A stretch of 64,000 bases of DNA from Chytriomyces cf. hyalinus JEL632. Its lineage: Eukaryota > Chytridiomycota > Chytridiomycetes > Chytridiales > Chytriomycetaceae. Each line of letters starts with the position of its first letter. Position 1 is the stretch's first letter. Position numbers and translations under genes: made by a program. The stretch spans positions 186,001-250,000 of the forward strand of contig JAIWWG010000021.1 of the NCBI GenBank assembly GCA_025435555.1, given 5' to 3'. This document shows positions 22,638 to 33,554 of this stretch, in pieces. Below the pieces are notes generated by a model. That model did not search any database and was not told the origin of the DNA. It saw only the letters and a list, made by a program, of their open reading frames with translations.

Positions 22638-23935
22638 ATGGCCACATTCATTGCTCTGGCATCCGTTGCCAGCATTGCCTCGGCGCAGTTCCAGTTAGGA
22701 GGCCCAACACAACCGGGTCTCCCGCCCGGCTGCCTTGGATCATGTGAGTGTTGCCAGTTTCTCACGCTTTCCGGCTTCTCTGAACAACACCATCGACAGT
22801 TCCCGACATCAAAAAGTGCGCTGCCAGCAACTGGTTCCTCACCGAAGCCGATCCTTGCTATCCAGTGGCGCCCATCCCGCTGGACGGACAGAAAGGTTGG
22901 CCTTTTTCTTTTTGCCCTGTCCCCGTCCCTGTTTTTTTTTAAGTACCTCTGTTTGACACCAGTATACGTCAAGGATGCAACCAACTTTTGCATCAACTTG
23001 CCCGACCCGGACTCCATCTTCTTGGTACTTCAAACCCCCCCACGCTCCTTTTATATATATGACACTGAATTACTGATCATACTCACTCCCACCAGCAAGA
23101 AAACTTTTACAAAGTCGGGGCGAATCCCACCTTCGTCCAATCTGAAGGATACGTGCGATCCTTCTGCATGGGCGACTACCTCCCACCCGGCGCGAAAAGA
23201 ATGCCGCAGTTTGGCCTCCGAAGTGTCCGAGTCGTCAAGAATTTTACTGCCGTCGGTTCCATGTACATGCAAGTCAGCGGGGTAATGGACTGCAAAACAT
23301 TGAACATTAACTGTACGCAGTCAGCGCCTGGTCTCTACGATGACGGTGGACAGTGTGAGTCAATTTGCTTTAAAAAAAAACCTTTTATATCAGTCCCTTA
23401 TTTTTCCCGGTCCAATTTTTCAGACGACAATGTCGGGTTTTCAACGTGTGGCAAGGAACCTTACTCTGGAGTGGACAACACGGACAGAGGAAACCCCGGG
23501 TTCGTGAATTACCTGGAAATGGGCGGCAACGGAGTGTTTTGCATGCGCGTTTGCGAGGCTGGCACAATGGGACCAGGCGGTGTATGCGATGTGACGCGTG
23601 ATACGGCTGGTTGTCAAGATGTCATGGCTGTTAGTTTCACGGATCCCGATGGCGCGTTTATTTATCAAGACTCGCCTACGGCTGTCGCGACGACTCAGTA
23701 TTTGTCACTGCCACCGCTTCCAACTACAACTACAACCACTACTACTGTTGCAACTACCAATACTGCACCCTTAAATGATGTTACTGCTGTGCCTGGCGCT
23801 CCACAGAGCGGTTCATCTGTGGGAGTTCAGACTGTTGGTGCCCAACCTGGAGCCAGTAATGCAAAATCTTCGAGTATGATTTCCGCGCAGGTTGGCGGCA
23901 GCGTGCTTTCTCTGATCATTTCGCTCATTCTTTGA
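22638..23935 (+). CDS. Secreted GPI-anchored glycoprotein, MAG-type, paralogue 3
   Basis: Five exons (22638-22743, 22800-22895, 22963-23024, 23096-23354, 23424-23935) give 344 aa. Signal peptide MATFIALASVASIASAQ, then FQLGGPTQPGLPPGCLGSF and the family core: NLPDPDSIFL, SEGYVRSFCMGDYLPPGAK, VMDCKTLNINC, GKEPYSGVDNTDRGNPG, MGGNGVFCMRVCEAG, DTAGCQDVM. A poly-Thr stalk and hydrophobic tail (VLSLIISLIL) indicate GPI anchoring. It has three introns more than paralogue 2, all GT-AG, so it may best reflect the ancestral exon plan. The first intron position is shared with paralogue 2. Confidence 0.85.
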
Positions 23936-24210
23936 TCGTTTGCGTGTTATATATATCATGACGGCTGTACTAATGCCAGGGACACTATCTTTTTCTTAAC
24001 TATTTGCGCCAAGTAAATGCATTGACAAGCTCGATCTGCAACTCCCACTCCTTGTTCGTTCTTTCTTCGATGTTTCGGAATTAAAATACAGTTTACTGAA
24101 AGATATGCATTTGCCTTGTTGTCCACAACCACAAAAGAAAATAGGAACAAGAAAACGCTAACGATATAAGACTGAGCCCGGCCAGAGACTCGATATGATG
24201 GAAATCCCAT

Positions 24211-25736
24211 TCATTTCTGTCCAAGCTCCTTTGCACGAATGCGCAGACGCTTTGCGGTCGCTTCGTTCGATTTCTTGCCCATGATACCTCCACCCCACTG
24301 CTTGCGAGTCTCCTCAAACTTTTCACTAAAGTTGGTCTTGACAGCAGAAATGAGGGCGGCGAGTTCATGCTTGTCGGCAGCGCTAACGTCGGTAATGGCA
24401 AGAGCAGTCGCCGTCTTTTTGTGAACAACGGCTCCAAGTCTGCTCTTTCCCTTGACGATGGCGTATGGGATTCCCATCTTTCTGCACAAAGCTGGCAACC
24501 ACACAACGAGTTCAATGGGGTCCACGTCGTGGGCAATCAGAACGAGCTGGGCCTTCTTGGCTTCAATCAGAGCGGTAATGTGGTTGATACCGTACTTGAC
24601 AACGACGGGTTTCTTTCCAGCGTCCACTTTGGCACCAGAAACCTTTGCTTCGGCGGCAGCGGTCAAGCGCACCTTCTTTTCAACCTTTGTCTCGGGGCGG
24701 TACTTGGAGAGGAGCTTGAACGCCTGGGTAGCTGAAAGAAGCATTGAACGGTGTTAGGACCGTGAGAGCCGAAAGAAAACAAAAAAGATCATCAAACCAG
24801 TGTTCTTGTCAAGCGTCTTGGAAAACTGGTTGATTGCGGGTGGAACCTTGAGACGCTGACGAAGGATCGTCTTTTGGCGTTGCAGACGGACATACTCGGG
24901 CCATTTCACAAAGCGGGTAAGGTCACGTTTTGGCTGGACATCAGCACCTATAACAGCAACACTGAGTTAGCATCCGGATTCCATTTGAAAAATACACAGG
25001 AATTCATTTGTCGCACCAATTCCAAACGACTTGGGGGTCTTTTCAAACAAAGGGTTCACGGCTTTGGAGGCAGCCTTCTTGGCTCCGGGTGCAGCAGCAA
25101 CTTTCTTTCCGACGGACTTAGGTGGAGCCTGCGACAATAGACAGAATGCTTAAGTATCACATGGGGGTCGAGGATATAGTCATGGGAGCGCCCCTCAGAG
25201 AGGGAACTTTGAAAGACTCCTAGATCCTCTTATAAAAACTGGTGCAACAATATCGCAGGTCTCATAAAGACACATTGATATAGACTCATTCCTCGCTCAG
25301 CATTGCCATGCAAGAGGATGAGCGAGGAAGTCAGGAGACGCAGCCCTTCAGAGCAACGGTAACGAACAGCGCCGCAGATTGAAATCTTTCCATAAGGAAA
25401 CCTCTAGCAAGAGAGGCAGCCCCACTATGCTGATTTCAGTGACAAACCAGTCCCGAAGTGGACAGTTTGCGCACACCCAGTTGTCATTGGTACTAGCCCG
25501 TCCCCACAAGTGGACAGGTGTTTCTCTCGACGGGGTCAGCAATGGGGGGCTTCAAAGATTGGAACGACGCTGTCCTGAACCGGCAGAAGAGAGTGCGGGT
25601 GCACCTAGACAGAGAGTGTTGCACCAGGGAAGGGGGAGCAGACGCATACACACGGCAGCCAGAGCGGCAGACCGACAGATTGCGAATGCACACACGGATG
25701 ATCCCGAGACCGTCATCGTGTTGTTGTTCTCACCAT
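24211..25736 (-). CDS. RPL8: 60S ribosomal protein eL8 (L8/L7Ae)
   Basis: A large-subunit ribosomal protein of the L7Ae family. Exons: 25736-25734 (the ATG codon alone, followed by GTGAGA), 25128-25017, 24947-24798 and 24731-24211; 261 aa, normal for fungi. Diagnostic segments: [109 protein letters not shown] first exon holding only the start codon fits ribosomal-protein gene style, and no other in-frame ATG precedes the conserved APPKS start. The first intron is 605 nt, the longest inferred in this window, and contains a structured-looking stretch. Confidence 0.93.
25129..25733. ncRNA. Possible structured RNA within or antisense to eL8 intron 1
   Basis: The first eL8 intron has uneven composition and stem-forming segments. 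On the + strand CCTCGCTCA (25291-25299) pairs perfectly with TGAGCGAGG (25319-25327), and GGTGCA near 25599 can pair with TGCACC near 25619. A TATA-like CTTATAAAAAC lies at about 25229-25239. GAGGAAGTCAGGAGAC next to the first stem is reminiscent of the first conserved region (CR-I) of eukaryotic RNase P/MRP RNA, but I could not place a convincing CR-V partner. The minus strand could instead carry intron-hosted snoRNA; no clear C/D boxes were found. Confidence 0.25.
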
Positions 25737-26137
25737 GTTGTTGGAGTGAAGCGATTTGGGTTTTGGGTGAAGAAAAAAAGGGAAAGAAAAGAAAAAATAT
25801 TCCGATGTCAAACAAACAAATGCTGGCAAGCGAACTGTTGGCAATAGAAATCAACAGTTTATCGACGTTGGGACGGCAACAGTTCGGCTATTTGGCCTTG
25901 CTTGAAAGTGATCGTGAGCCTGAGACGCACTTGATCGAATGACACTTTTGGTTGTCGATATCGATTTTATCCGCATCAGATGCGACTTCCTCAATGGGCG
26001 CTATCGTCGCTCCAAAGCAGGAACATAGCGTGACCGCGCTGGGAGCTCGCGTGTTTATCCGAAGCCACTGAACGCCACCATAAATCTTCAGAATATATTG
26101 GGTCAATTTAAATTTAACCACCCCCAATCCAACTTCC
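25737..26137. promoter_or_regulatory. Divergent promoter region, eL8 and membrane protein
   Basis: 400 bp between divergent start codons with no supported gene. Confidence 0.3.
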
Positions 26138-27244
26138 ATGCTCTGGTCCCTGCTCACAACTGTCCACGACAGCGCCCTCGATCTTGTCTACACAGCCACT
26201 GCAAAGTCTGGCGAGACTTACATGTCCCTCCCTCTGGGCTGGCGGCGGTTTATTCTCGATGTGTACCCGTTCCTTGACATCATTGCCTTCACCTTGCTCA
26301 CCTTCTACGTTGTGCAGTCGCGGTAAGCTTCTTTCTCCTGAACGGATCTAACCTGTAAGCTGATAACTTAAATCTCGCCTGATTATGGACAGCATCGCCA
26401 AACCAATCAAGTCTATAAACTGGTGGGCCGTTGCCGGGTGCTCGATTCTGTTTGCACTCACAGGCCTGTTTCTGTTCTACTGCTTCACAATGATGGCCAT
26501 GGCACAAGCGTACACGCATAACCAGGGCATCATTGCAATGGGCCTGATTCCAGAGGAACAAACCGAGAACCCATTTGTGCCCCATTTGCCACCCGACTTG
26601 GTCTTTGGCTTCACGCAGCAAAACGTGACGGAACTTTTGACGCTTCTGAACCCGGTCGAAGGGTCCATGGGCATCTCGTGGTACCAGAACTACATCTGGG
26701 CTGACACCTTGTTGGCTGTGCCGTTGTATATTTTCGTCCACTTGAACATTTTGTCGTTCTTGTATCCGAACGAAGATGATGCAACTTTCTTTATTCACAA
26801 GATGCCTTTCATTCTGGTGCATTTTTTTGGTCTTTTTTTTTTCTTTCGTTTTCGCAACTGACAGGTGGCATTTTCCTTTTTTGCAGGGAGCCTTGGACTT
26901 GTTTGAAAACGTGGGCCACCTCATTGGAACATACACGTTGACTGGTCTCGCGCCCGAATATTTGGCCAAAGTCATGAACGCAAACCAGGCAAAGTTTATC
27001 ACGTTTGTGGTGATGATGGGTTTGGAAGTTTCGGGTTTGGTGCAAAAGATTGGAAGCGCGGTTTCAAAAGAAATCAAGGTAAAAACATATACGCCCCGAC
27101 GATACTGCGAAATTTTATTCTCGAGCGCTCATGTTTTTTCTTGTTTAGGTTTCGGGTCTTACTGCCACTGCTCCCGAAGCGGAAAAGAAGGCTGAAGAAA
27201 AGAAGAAAGCGCGTTTGGAAAAGAAGGGAAGAAAGGCGGAGTAA
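26138..27244 (+). CDS. Four-helix membrane protein, family not assigned
   Basis: Exons 26138-26322, 26393-26816, 26887-27078 and 27149-27244 give 298 aa. Hydrophobic helices lie at about residues 40-62 (ILDVYPFLDIIAFTLLTFYV), 72-98 (AVAGCSILFALTGLFLFYCF), 168-190 (DTLLAVPLYIFVHLNILSFL) and 235-255 (KFITFVVMMGLEVSGLV). The C-terminus is a basic-acidic tail ending KKARLEKKGRKAE, which suggests a cytosolic tail at the ER or plasma membrane. The spacing of helices three and four is vaguely like EXPERA proteins, but no catalytic residue pattern could be checked. Splice sites are all canonical. Confidence 0.72.
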
Positions 27245-27848
27245 ACCGTGTTCAGAACCGCTGGGGGGAAGCTATATGATGATGTGGATTTTTGTATGTT
27301 TGTTGTGTTTTTGTAAGTGGTTGTTGTTACATGGTTTGGGGTAACTTTTAAACAGGGGCAGTCTGTGTATCGATATTTATGAGAAATAAACACTCGTTGT
27401 GCTTTGCGACTTTAGTGAGCAGGCTGTTTTTAACTTTAACACACAAGTAACGCAAGAGTATGAAGATGCTCATGCACCCAAACCTCACCAAACCGTCCAA
27501 TTTACGATGGATCGCGGACAGCCAACAGCAAGTGACGACCCAGGCACCATCGTTAGCAGAAACAAATATCTCTCTGAAAACTGCCGATGCTGCTGCTGTT
27601 GCTCCGAAAACCACGGAATGGCAGCACCCTGAATGGTTGGCCCACCTTGACCGTAATAAAGCCCCTGTACTACTCTATTCGAGCGTCAATATCCTCTTCA
27701 ATACATCGAGTGGCGCGTCAGTTTAAACGGGTTTCGGCATTCAATTTTTCTTGAGATTGACCAAAAAAAATTGTTGGAAGTGAATTCCAGCGGAACACAC
27801 GATGCGCCTCCTCTTTTTCTTGTCAGAAACGCATGGCCCAAGACCGAG
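27245..27848. other. Intergenic region, no firm gene
   Basis: A + strand frame at 27460-27726 (88 codons) is open but lacks family similarity and splice support. Otherwise the region shows only A/T-rich 3' UTR-like sequence. Confidence 0.25.
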
Positions 27849-28071
27849 ATGAATAAACAGCATCTTGGGAAGGTTTCCAATGCTTTGAAGGGAGCTGTAC
27901 CGTCGAAGAGCGCGCTTGAGAGGAGACGGGGCCAGCTTGGCGGCAGTGCCACAGGTGAGTAGGCTGGGTGGCACACGCGTTGATGAAGCTCGGACCTGCT
28001 TTGTGTTTTCAGCCTTGTCCTCCCAGCGTGTATATTCACAGCTTCCGAAGCGCCTCGCTTCTATTTTCTGA
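27849..28071 (+). CDS. Putative small basic protein (two exons)
   Basis: Exons 27849-27954 and 28013-28071 join across a canonical 58-nt intron (GTGAGT...TTTTCAG) in exact phase to give 54 aa: MNKQHLGKVSNALKGAVPSK, a basic ALERRRGQLGG segment and VYSQLPKRLASIF. The clean splice signals and stop are the only support. It may be the 3' part of a longer gene, since the frame is open upstream to about 27771. No family recognised. Confidence 0.35.
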
Positions 28072-28189
28072 CTGCCGAATTTTGGGGATCATAAAATATT
28101 GGTCATGCTGACACCTCAGAATTTTCTCCTTTGTTTGAAAAACCAAAAAAAAAAACAGGCCAAACCAGTCTCCGTGAGTCATGGGCGTC

Positions 28190-28197
28190 TATATAAG
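28190..28197 (+). promoter_or_regulatory. TATA box of the 28246 gene
   Basis: TATATAAG lies 49 bp before the start codon of the Pcl-like cyclin gene, a normal distance for a short 5' leader. Confidence 0.5.
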
Positions 28198-28245
28198 AAG
28201 ACGAAGGTGTCGCATGTCTCTCGGGTGAACCATCCAAAAATAAAA

Positions 28246-28896
28246 ATGACAGACTGTGGCCCAACACACATGCCCACCATCAAGCAACTCGGCTGCCAGG
28301 TGAAGCAGTTACACGTCGACCCGCATGGCCGCCCGCTCCTTCTCATCAGCGTAGTCGTCAAGGTCATGGCACGCCTCTACTACGGAAGCTCATGGACCCA
28401 AGTCAACATGCCCGCCGCGTCACCTGAAGATCAAAGTCGCGTTTCAAGCAGCACAGCACCCACCGCCATCCACACTTCCCCCATGAACCCAAGAATATAC
28501 CAAGAACTGTTTGACCTGCGTCTCCTTGTCGTGACACTGATTCTGAAATCACCAGCACGAAACTCACGCGCTTTGACGGTTGTCATGATGCAAGGGTTGC
28601 TACTAGTGAACAGGATTCTGATGCACAGCGAGGCGCACTCAATTGAAGGTCTGCCGCAGAGTTTAAAATCACCGAGGGCGTTGTTCATGGCGTGTCTGAC
28701 ACTGGCGGAGGCGTGCTTGATGGATTCACAGACATCGACGCGGACGTGGTCCAAGGTGTCGTGCCTGGCGCCGACTGAGATTGCCAGGCTCAAGAAGGTT
28801 GCGTTGACTCATCTTGAGTATAAAGTACACGTTAATGCAAAAGAGTTTGGGTGGTGGTGCAAGGTTGTGATGGAGTGGATGCAGCTGGTGCAGTAG
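28246..28896 (+). CDS. Pcl/Pho80-like cyclin-box protein 1
   Basis: Single exon, 216 aa. The C-terminal half fits the second part of a fungal PHO80/PCL-type cyclin box: SPRALFMACLTLAEACLMDS, QTSTRTWSKVSCLAPTEIAR, LKKVALTHLEYKVHVNAKEF, then WWCKVVMEWM. The first part (LFDLRLLVVTLILKSPARNS, LTVVMMQGLLLVNRIL) fits the preceding helices. Such cyclins activate Pho85/CDK5-type kinases in nutrient or cell-polarity control; the partner here is not known. The gene at 29381 is a diverged tandem relative. The start at 28246 is preferred because a TATA box lies just upstream, although the frame is open from 28099. Confidence 0.65.
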   Translation: MTDCGPTHMPTIKQLGCQVKQLHVDPHGRPLLLISVVVKVMARLYYGSSWTQVNMPAASPEDQSRVSSSTAPTAIHTSPMNPRIYQELFDLRLLVVTLILKSPARNSRALTVVMMQGLLLVNRILMHSEAHSIEGLPQSLKSPRALFMACLTLAEACLMDSQTSTRTWSKVSCLAPTEIARLKKVALTHLEYKVHVNAKEFGWWCKVVMEWMQLVQ

Positions 28897-29380
28897 CCCC
28901 TTGTCACGAACGATGAACACACAAGAGTCATTATTTATCCTTTACTTCTTGAATGACGCGTTTTATTGCTAGAATAACATAATCACGTACCATATTGCAA
29001 ATATCGCGTCGTGATTTCTCATGCTCCAGATTGCTGTGTAGTGTGTTGGATACCCTTGTATGATTTCGAAGAGCAGCATCCGAGAGAGAGACAGAGCGTG
29101 ACTGACTGCATCGCTCCTCGCATGGAAATAAATGCAAACGTGCTGCATCCAATACATCCGATACAACACCAAACGACATCGGGTGTTGTATGATGGCGAT
29201 ATTCCGCCACGTCATTCGCACTCTACTTTTTTTTTTATTTAAAATGCGCTTATTTATATCTTAGATACCTGCTCAGTGTGTGTCTCAACGAAAAACTTCG
29301 CCACCAAACCACGAATTTAAACAACCCACATCACCCACGCTCAGCTTTCTCAGCCTCCACAAAAAAAAGAACCTGCAAAC
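28897..29380. promoter_or_regulatory. Intergenic region between tandem cyclin-like genes
   Basis: No supported gene. AAAATGCGCTTATTTATATC near 29240 is TATA-like, about 130 bp before the next start. Confidence 0.25.
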
Positions 29381-30701
29381 ATGAACAGCGCTCCTCAGAC
29401 TTCCTCAGATTCCACCGCAATCCCAACAACCCAGCTTGCCGGCTCCCACACGGCCTCGGCCCGTCTCGCCGGCATTGCCCTCAAAGTCATGACAACCCTT
29501 CTCGAATCGAACAACCATTCATTTCGTACCAACAACAACAAATCCATTCTATCGAACGCCAATAGTGTGCAACTCCGCCGTCTTATCGGAGTCTTTGTTT
29601 CATCCTCAGCAAAGACGTCTGACCAACGTGCGAAAGGACTCCCAACAACTGTCCTAGTTGCGCTTTTGTTTGTCAGCCGCATTGTGCGCAAGGCAGTGTC
29701 TTTGTCGGCTCGGGTCGATGAGGCTGTTGTCTTGGATAAGGAACTCATGAACGTAGGGGTCCCGACGGCGATTGATGCGTTGTTGAGAGACCCGGCGAGA
29801 TTGTTTCTTGTTGGGTTGATGTTGGCGGAAGCAAGTGTGTCGGATGCTCAGACTTCAACTGCGTCATGGGCGAGACTGCTGAACGGCGGCGCTGAGCCAG
29901 GTAACTAGATAACGCCCCCTTCCCTTATCCCCCCCGCCTTTCCTTCCTGTGCATGTCTGTTCTGGGGTGGTGGATAAGCTTGGCTCATGTTCAGTGTTCA
30001 GTCATTCCGGATGACTTGGCCCATTTGCTCATCCGTTACTCATCCTTCAAAATCCCCCCCCAATCAAAATTGCATATTAACATTCGGACCTCTCTCTCTC
30101 TTTTTCCCCTCAGCTGCTTCCGAATGCCGCAAGTCGATTGCTCAAATGAAATGGGCTGCCCTCGAATTCTTGGACCATAAAGTAATCATCTCCACCAGCA
30201 ACTTTGTGCAGTGGTGTGCCATTGTACGCAAGTGGGTTGGCGACGGTTTGGTGGACCCCATGTCCAACACTATACCCTCCACCGCTTCTCCAGTCTTCAA
30301 CCCACAACCACCATCACCATCACAGCAACTGGTCACTCCAGACACTACACCTACAACCATCCCTGAAACAGTTCCACACTCTCGCGTATTGACTGCCTTT
30401 GCCAACGCCGTTGCAAACATTCGTGGGGTTACCGCTGCTGCTGCTGCTTCTGGTGGTGGTTGTCTTTCAATGATGCTCGGCGGTGGGCCTGCTCCAGTAC
30501 CTTTTACTACCTCATTGGGAGTGTTTACTTCAGTTCCTCCTGGAGCGCAAGAGTTTGTTCAGCGTTATCCGGGCTCTTGTCAATCCAGAGGAGGAGCTTC
30601 TTGTGGTCGTAGTGACTCGTCTGTTCGTTTTGGACAGCGTCTTCATCCGTACCAAAGAAGCGTGGCTGCTGGAAGCGGCCGTGGCTATTAAAAGTATTTA
30701 A
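29381..30701 (+). CDS. Pcl/Pho80-like cyclin-box protein 2
   Basis: Exons 29381-29900 and 30114 onward. The cyclin box is clear: GLPTTVLVALLFVSRIVRKA, then RLFLVGLMLAEASVSDAQTS, TASWARLLNG, and after the 213-nt intron IAQMKWAALEFLDHKVIIST, FVQWCAIVRKWV. A Pro/Thr/Ser-rich stretch follows. The 3' end is ambiguous. Reading straight on ends at 30691 in low-complexity sequence. Removing a short intron, 37 nt at 30497-30533 or 111 nt from an upstream donor, switches to a frame ending at 30701 that encodes LFSVIRALVNPEEELLVVVV and TRLFVLDSVFIRTKEAWLLE, which looks like the first half of another cyclin box. Confidence 0.65.
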
Positions 30702-31219
30702 AAAAGAAATAATACATTTGCGAAGTGAAGGAAGTATCATCGTATCAAGCCAATTTATAATTGTAACGCGTCACAAAAATAAAATTGATTGACCAATCAG
30801 AACACGCGCTAAACCGTGAAGCAGTTGTGAAAATGAGTTCAAGTAACCTTGTTCACTTCATATCTATTCTCCTGTGTTCCTATCTTTCGTACCGTATTAT
30901 GGCAAAGTTTTGCCACCAGCGCAAGTGCTTTCTGCAAGAAGAATTCGAAGGGGATGTCGACGTTGGCACCAAAAACGATTGTGGCAGTGACAAGAGCATT
31001 GCCTATATGCCAGACGGAGACAAACGAAGTGTGGAGACGAACGGGAGAAATATGATCAGATGGTGCTGAGCAATTTTTACTCACTCCAAGGAACAAAAGA
31101 TATGGTACAATCCACCAGCTACTCTTGTGACTGAAAATAATGTGGTGGAATGACAGAAGCTAAAAAGTCCATACAACAACCACAGGCAAGACCCAGACAT
31201 CAGCCGTAACACCCCCAGC
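30702..31219. other. Intergenic region, no firm gene
   Basis: A + strand frame at 30785-31069 (94 codons) includes a possible membrane helix (FISILLCSYLSYRIMAKF) but has no splice or family support. Confidence 0.2.
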
Positions 31220-31990
31220 TTAATCCATGCTCAAACCCTTACTCAACCACGTGTCATTGAACGACATACTCCAAGAACGCACTGATACTTCATTTTCTAC
31301 TTGTGCAATAACGGGTGTATGCAAAGTAACATCAATGTTGCTCACAGAGGAGCAAACTTGTTCGGACTGATGAAATAAACTTGCTTCGTAGCGCTTCCAT
31401 GTGGCCTTGTTTCTCTCGAGCATTTTTTCACGGTCCGTGTCAAGATTTGAAGAGATGCATGCCTTGACTACGGGCTCCGGCTCCTCCAGGTTCAACAGCA
31501 CGATAATTGATATGCAGCCCACCTTGAAAGACCAGGAATAGCAAACAGGAGAACCAATTTCCACGGCGGCTATCGCCAGCAGAAAACTCGATTGAAGTCT
31601 CTGGACTCAAAACGCGCCCACCAGGGAAATCTACGCAACCCTTTCGACGACTTCCATCAGGAAACTTGAGAGAGAAAAATCCGTCAAATGAAGATCAACG
31701 AGTAGATTGTTTTGAACTTGGATAGGGAAGGTTGTCATCGTATACTTGATCACATCGTACCATTGCTTGCCATGCGGATGTTGAAACATTGGACCAACAA
31801 GAAGCAGAAAGGGTGTGAGGAACGTCCATGCACTTGATACTGTGAAATACCTGATTTATCGCATTGAAAGTTCGCAGGTCGCAGTCAAATCAGCAACCAG
31901 CCCCTCAAAACAGACTTGATAGAATGCCGCACCTCCTCTGTCACCAGCTATACTGCTCACGTTGACCCGACAAGGCTTTTTTATGTTCCC
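31220..31990 (-). CDS. Possible degenerate or heavily spliced gene
   Basis: Protein-like sequence appears in changing frames on the minus strand: DRGGAAFYQVCFEGLVADL near 31940, FQHPHGKQWYDVIKYTMTTF then PIQVQNNLLVDLHLTDFS near 31790-31690, KFPDGSRRKGCVDFPGG near 31670-31620, and the final 115-codon frame 31564-31220 (SFKVGCISIIVLLNLEEPEP, then MLERNKATWKRYEASLFHQS). I could not link these with convincing splice sites. Either a multi-exon gene I cannot resolve or a decaying one; family unknown. Confidence 0.28.
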
Positions 31991-32241
31991 TTTTATTAGA
32001 GAGGGTCAATTACACAGCAACGACGAAGTGGGAATAAGAAGGTCATAAAGAGAACAAATGAATGGAATCAAACCACTGTTCGAGAGTCCGACAGTTGTTA
32101 CAAAATATCATTTGCACACCCGACCCGCGCCGAAAGATTCCCCAGATATAAAAAAAAAAAAAAAAAAAAGGCTGCGCGCGGGCGGGGAAATGCTAAGAAT
32201 AACGACAAAAAGGCTTAAAATGTGTGACACGCTGCTGCTGC

Positions 32242-33554
32242 TCACTGCTCATTCGATTCAGTCGCAGCCAAGTGCGCCTTCTCCACTTCTGCCACCGTCA
32301 CGTTCTTGCTCATGTCCGTAAAGAATTTGTACACAGTCTCATACACCATAAACGTGATTGCCTGACCCGGCGCAACACGCAACACACGCGGTGTGGTTCC
32401 CTTGTAGAATGCAGTCCATCCTTCATTCTTTAGAATTCCTGATGTGACATTTGTGAAGCGCACCCATCCGCTTTCTTTGGATGGGTTCTTTTGGATACGC
32501 GTTTTGATGACATCAATGGGTGCGTTAAAGAGTGGTCCGCATGCTCCAGAGACGAAGCCCATTAAAAGTGTTTGGTATGAGGGAAGGGGGTTGTCGCTTC
32601 CTTGCATTTCTTGCAGTTTGCCCTTGAGAAAAGAGTACACGGTGAAGTTTGCGGCTTGATTGGTGGCTGTAGATTGATTTTTTTTTTTTTGTTTATGCGG
32701 GAAATCACGGGTTCAGTTAACGGGTTTTGCCGACGCGATGTGAAAAGATATTCTCACATTGACGCAATGCGGTCAGAGCGACTCCTTTATACAATGATCC
32801 GGCGCCTTCTTCGCGAATCATGACGTAGGCGCAGTGAACGGCGTTGCGGTATTTTGGCACATCGAGTGGGTCGGCCATACTATGTCTCTGCGCTTGCAGA
32901 CGGATCTTGATAACATCCATTGGCGTCACGACCAATACAGATTCGGTAATACCCGCACCAAGACCGGCTGTAACGCGAAAAATTCGAAAAAGAATGAGTC
33001 AGGTAAGTTCCCACGATCAAACCCTCCTTGGGTCTTGATGTTTCAAAATAAAACGCACCAACAAAGATTCCCGCAGAACTCGTCAGACCCGTGTTTTTGT
33101 CAGCCATCAACTCCTTGTAATGTTCGAAAGATGAGAAACGGATCGCCATTTTGGGCACAATTCCACCGAGAACTGCGCCAAGGCCTTTGTACAGGGAAAA
33201 GAAGCCCTCCTTCTCGATAATCTGCCTTCCAACTTGTATAAAGTTGGCTTTCGCCTGCGGCGGATACGTAATCCAAACAACAGAATCAGTTCCCGCACTA
33301 ATTACACAAATGAACAAAATCAGCTATACCCTTGCTTGTGCGGCCGCAGTGGCCTGCGACGACGCGGCATTGAGACCAATCATCTTTGAAGCGGCAGCAC
33401 GTTCACCGCGCAGTTGCAGACGCACTTTAATCGTGTCGAGCGGATGACACGTCAGAGCCTCACATGCACCGGCAAAACCACCAGCGAGGAGGTGGAGTGC
33501 GAGGTTCTTTTTCTGCTTTGGGGCTGGTTTCGAGACGGAGTCGGTGGAAGACAT
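32242..33554 (-). CDS. SFC1: Mitochondrial succinate/fumarate carrier
   Basis: A six-helix carrier of the mitochondrial inner membrane exchanging cytosolic succinate for matrix fumarate, needed for growth on C2 compounds. Four exons (33554-33330, 33254-33059, 32967-32758, 32666-32242) give 351 aa. Three carrier repeats show the PX[DE]XX[KR] signatures: CHPLDTIKVRLQ, VTPMDVIKIRLQAQ and NAPIDVIKTRIQ. SFC1-type segments: GGIVPKMAIRFSSFEHYKEL, LTALRQSTNQAANFTVYSFL, FVSGACGPLFNAPIDVIKTR, ITFMVYE. The SFC1 assignment rather than another carrier rests on these segments. One acceptor is preceded by a long A-run. Confidence 0.9.

Noticed and set aside
12342-23935. Possibility that the surface-protein island is a mobile or transferred segment
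   Set aside because: No terminal repeats, transposase or composition break were seen; the genes share the intron style of the surrounding DNA and enclose an ordinary housekeeping gene.
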